Source of the DNA: Mycoplasma sp. CAG:877
GTDB taxonomy: Bacteria > Bacillota_I > Bacilli_A > RF39 > UBA660
Length of the DNA stretch: 5,218 nucleotides
Assembly (NCBI GenBank): GCA_000433455.1
Contig: HF992500.1
Span: forward strand, 1-5,218
Direction: 5' to 3'
Shown: positions 4,618-5,218 of the stretch, piece after piece
Layout of the letters: each line of letters opens with the position of its first letter
Numbering within the stretch: the stretch's first letter is position 1
Notes under the pieces: model-generated
The model's database searches: none
Seen by the model: only the letters and a program-made list of their open reading frames with translations
What the model was told of the DNA's origin: nothing
Made by a program: the position numbers and the translations under genes

Positions 4618-5006
4618 AATATGTCCAAATACCTAACTTTCCCTTAGCTTTAATTTTTTCTACAGGAGTTATATTTTCTAGAATCCAAGCATATCTACTT
4701 ACTTCATAGATACCTAGTAAGTACTAAGTCTTATTATTTTTCTTAATATCATTTATAAACTCTTCCGTCATATAGATACAGTCAACTAAATTATATTTAC
4801 AAATAATATAACCATAATTTAGGGAAAAATGCCTTCAGCCAGAGCCATTAGTTCTTTATTTTCTCTCCAAGCTTTGGGAATTTTAGTTAGAGAAGCATGG
4901 ATATATAATTCTCCGCAATAAGATGTTTTCAGGATCTGGTTTCAATATGTTTAATGTTGGCTTCTATTAGACTAGCGTATGGTTCAGTTATACTTAAAAC
5001 TTTCAT
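4616..5006 (-). pseudogene. ASCH-domain protein, broken by frameshifts and a stop
   Basis: Translation across three frames gives a near-complete ASCH-domain protein of about 130 residues. It opens MKVLSITEPYASLI and reaches the conserved ETRS-W-KT segment; there the DNA reads TCCTGAAAACATC, one base short, giving TGA at 4931-4929. The next frame continues YCGELYIHASLTKIPKAW to MALAEG. A second indel near 4818-4824 shifts the frame back for NYGYIICKYNLVDCIYM. A TAG (4726-4724) interrupts before the C-terminal RYAWILENITPVEKIKAKG. AGAGGAG before the ATG is intact and the gene follows the upstream synthetase gene by 27 bases. ASCH domains are PUA-like RNA-binding or nuclease-type folds. Three independent lesions argue for true decay, but raw-read error at the two indels should be excluded. 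Confidence 0.85.
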
Positions 5007-5033
5007 AGCATTCTCCTCTACTTTTTTATAATT

Positions 5034-5218
5034 CTATATTAACTCTTTTACTTTATCTTTATCAAGAGCTAATAAGAATAAACCTAATTTTGGACCTTTA
5101 GATGTACCTAGGAGAAGGTTGTATAAGATTTGGAAATATCTTTTTTGAGTAGATTTTAATTCTTCTTCAGATAAATCATTTGTTTTTACAACACTATACA
5201 ATTCTTTTTGGAGATCTT
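5034..5218 (-). CDS. lysK: Probable class I lysyl-tRNA synthetase, C-terminal part
   Basis: The last 60 codons of a gene that runs off the window, ending in TAG at 5036-5034. The reading frame begins DLQKELYSVVKTNDLSEEEL and includes YFQILYNLLLGTSKGPKLG followed by LFLLALDKDKVKELI. The 'YxxLLG-s-GPklG-Fl-lLd' pattern is typical of the C-terminal tip of class I lysyl-tRNA synthetase (LysK), which charges tRNA-Lys and is unrelated to the common class II LysS. The upstream catalytic HIGH and KMSKS motifs are outside the window, so the class is judged from the tail alone. The ASCH pseudogene follows 27 bases later, probably in the same transcript. Confidence 0.7.
   Translation of the reverse strand, partial: DLQKELYSVVKTNDLSEEELKSTQKRYFQILYNLLLGTSKGPKLGLFLLALDKDKVKELI

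Noticed and set aside
4929..4931. TGA at the conserved Trp of the ASCH frame as evidence that TGA encodes Trp
   Set aside because: The frame is also one base short there, and the Trp codons checked elsewhere, including ThrRS, the HNH protein and the rest of the pseudogene, are TGG. An indel explains it better.
11..5036. No full gene in the window ends in TGA (only TAA and TAG)
   Set aside because: About nine stops in very AT-rich DNA is too small a sample to suggest loss of RF2 or recoding.

Overview
The window reads as a piece of a very AT-rich bacterial chromosome, probably a low-GC Firmicute/Mollicute-type lineage (Bacilli, uncultured gut relatives of Mollicutes or similar). The signs are A/T-dominated codon use, strong Shine-Dalgarno sites, a consensus sigma-A promoter, compact U-tailed terminators and a T-box leader. 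Every Trp codon I checked in the intact genes is TGG, so the Mycoplasma code is not indicated. Every gene lies on the minus strand, so the window is described below from high to low coordinates.

Upstream part (5218 to 3357). The 3' end of a probable class I lysyl-tRNA synthetase gene is followed 27 nt later by an ASCH-domain gene broken by two frameshifts and a nonsense codon, and then a terminator. Next come a gene for a PUA/EVE-like plus HNH endonuclease with its own extended -10 promoter, another terminator, and a 71-codon ORF of unknown role.

Middle part (3355 to 2092). The gene for 5'-methylthioadenosine/S-adenosylhomocysteine nucleosidase (mtnN) is followed by a 15-bp inverted repeat. 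Then comes a 123-codon Asn/Gln-rich unknown protein whose start is puzzling, because the only good ribosome binding site points to an out-of-frame ATG.

Most interesting part (2075 to 11), the thrS control region. A consensus promoter, with a perfect 14-bp palindrome over its -35 box, drives a layered leader. The layers are (1) a 27-codon leader peptide with a run of Thr codons, in RNA that can form a hairpin with the Thr codons in its loop, an alternative 14-bp antiterminator, and a U-tailed terminator; (2) a complete T-box riboswitch with Thr codons at the specifier position, the UGGU bulge and its own terminator/antiterminator; (3) a second short ORF with Thr at residues 2, 4, 6 and 8, placed between the T-box terminator and thrS; and (4) thrS itself, a short ThrRS lacking the TGS domain and most of the editing domain. 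The inferred logic is that classical ribosome-mediated attenuation (reading charged tRNA-Thr through translation) and a T-box (reading uncharged tRNA-Thr directly) act in series on one transcript. I do not know of a described case of this arrangement, and it is the best candidate here for a new system.
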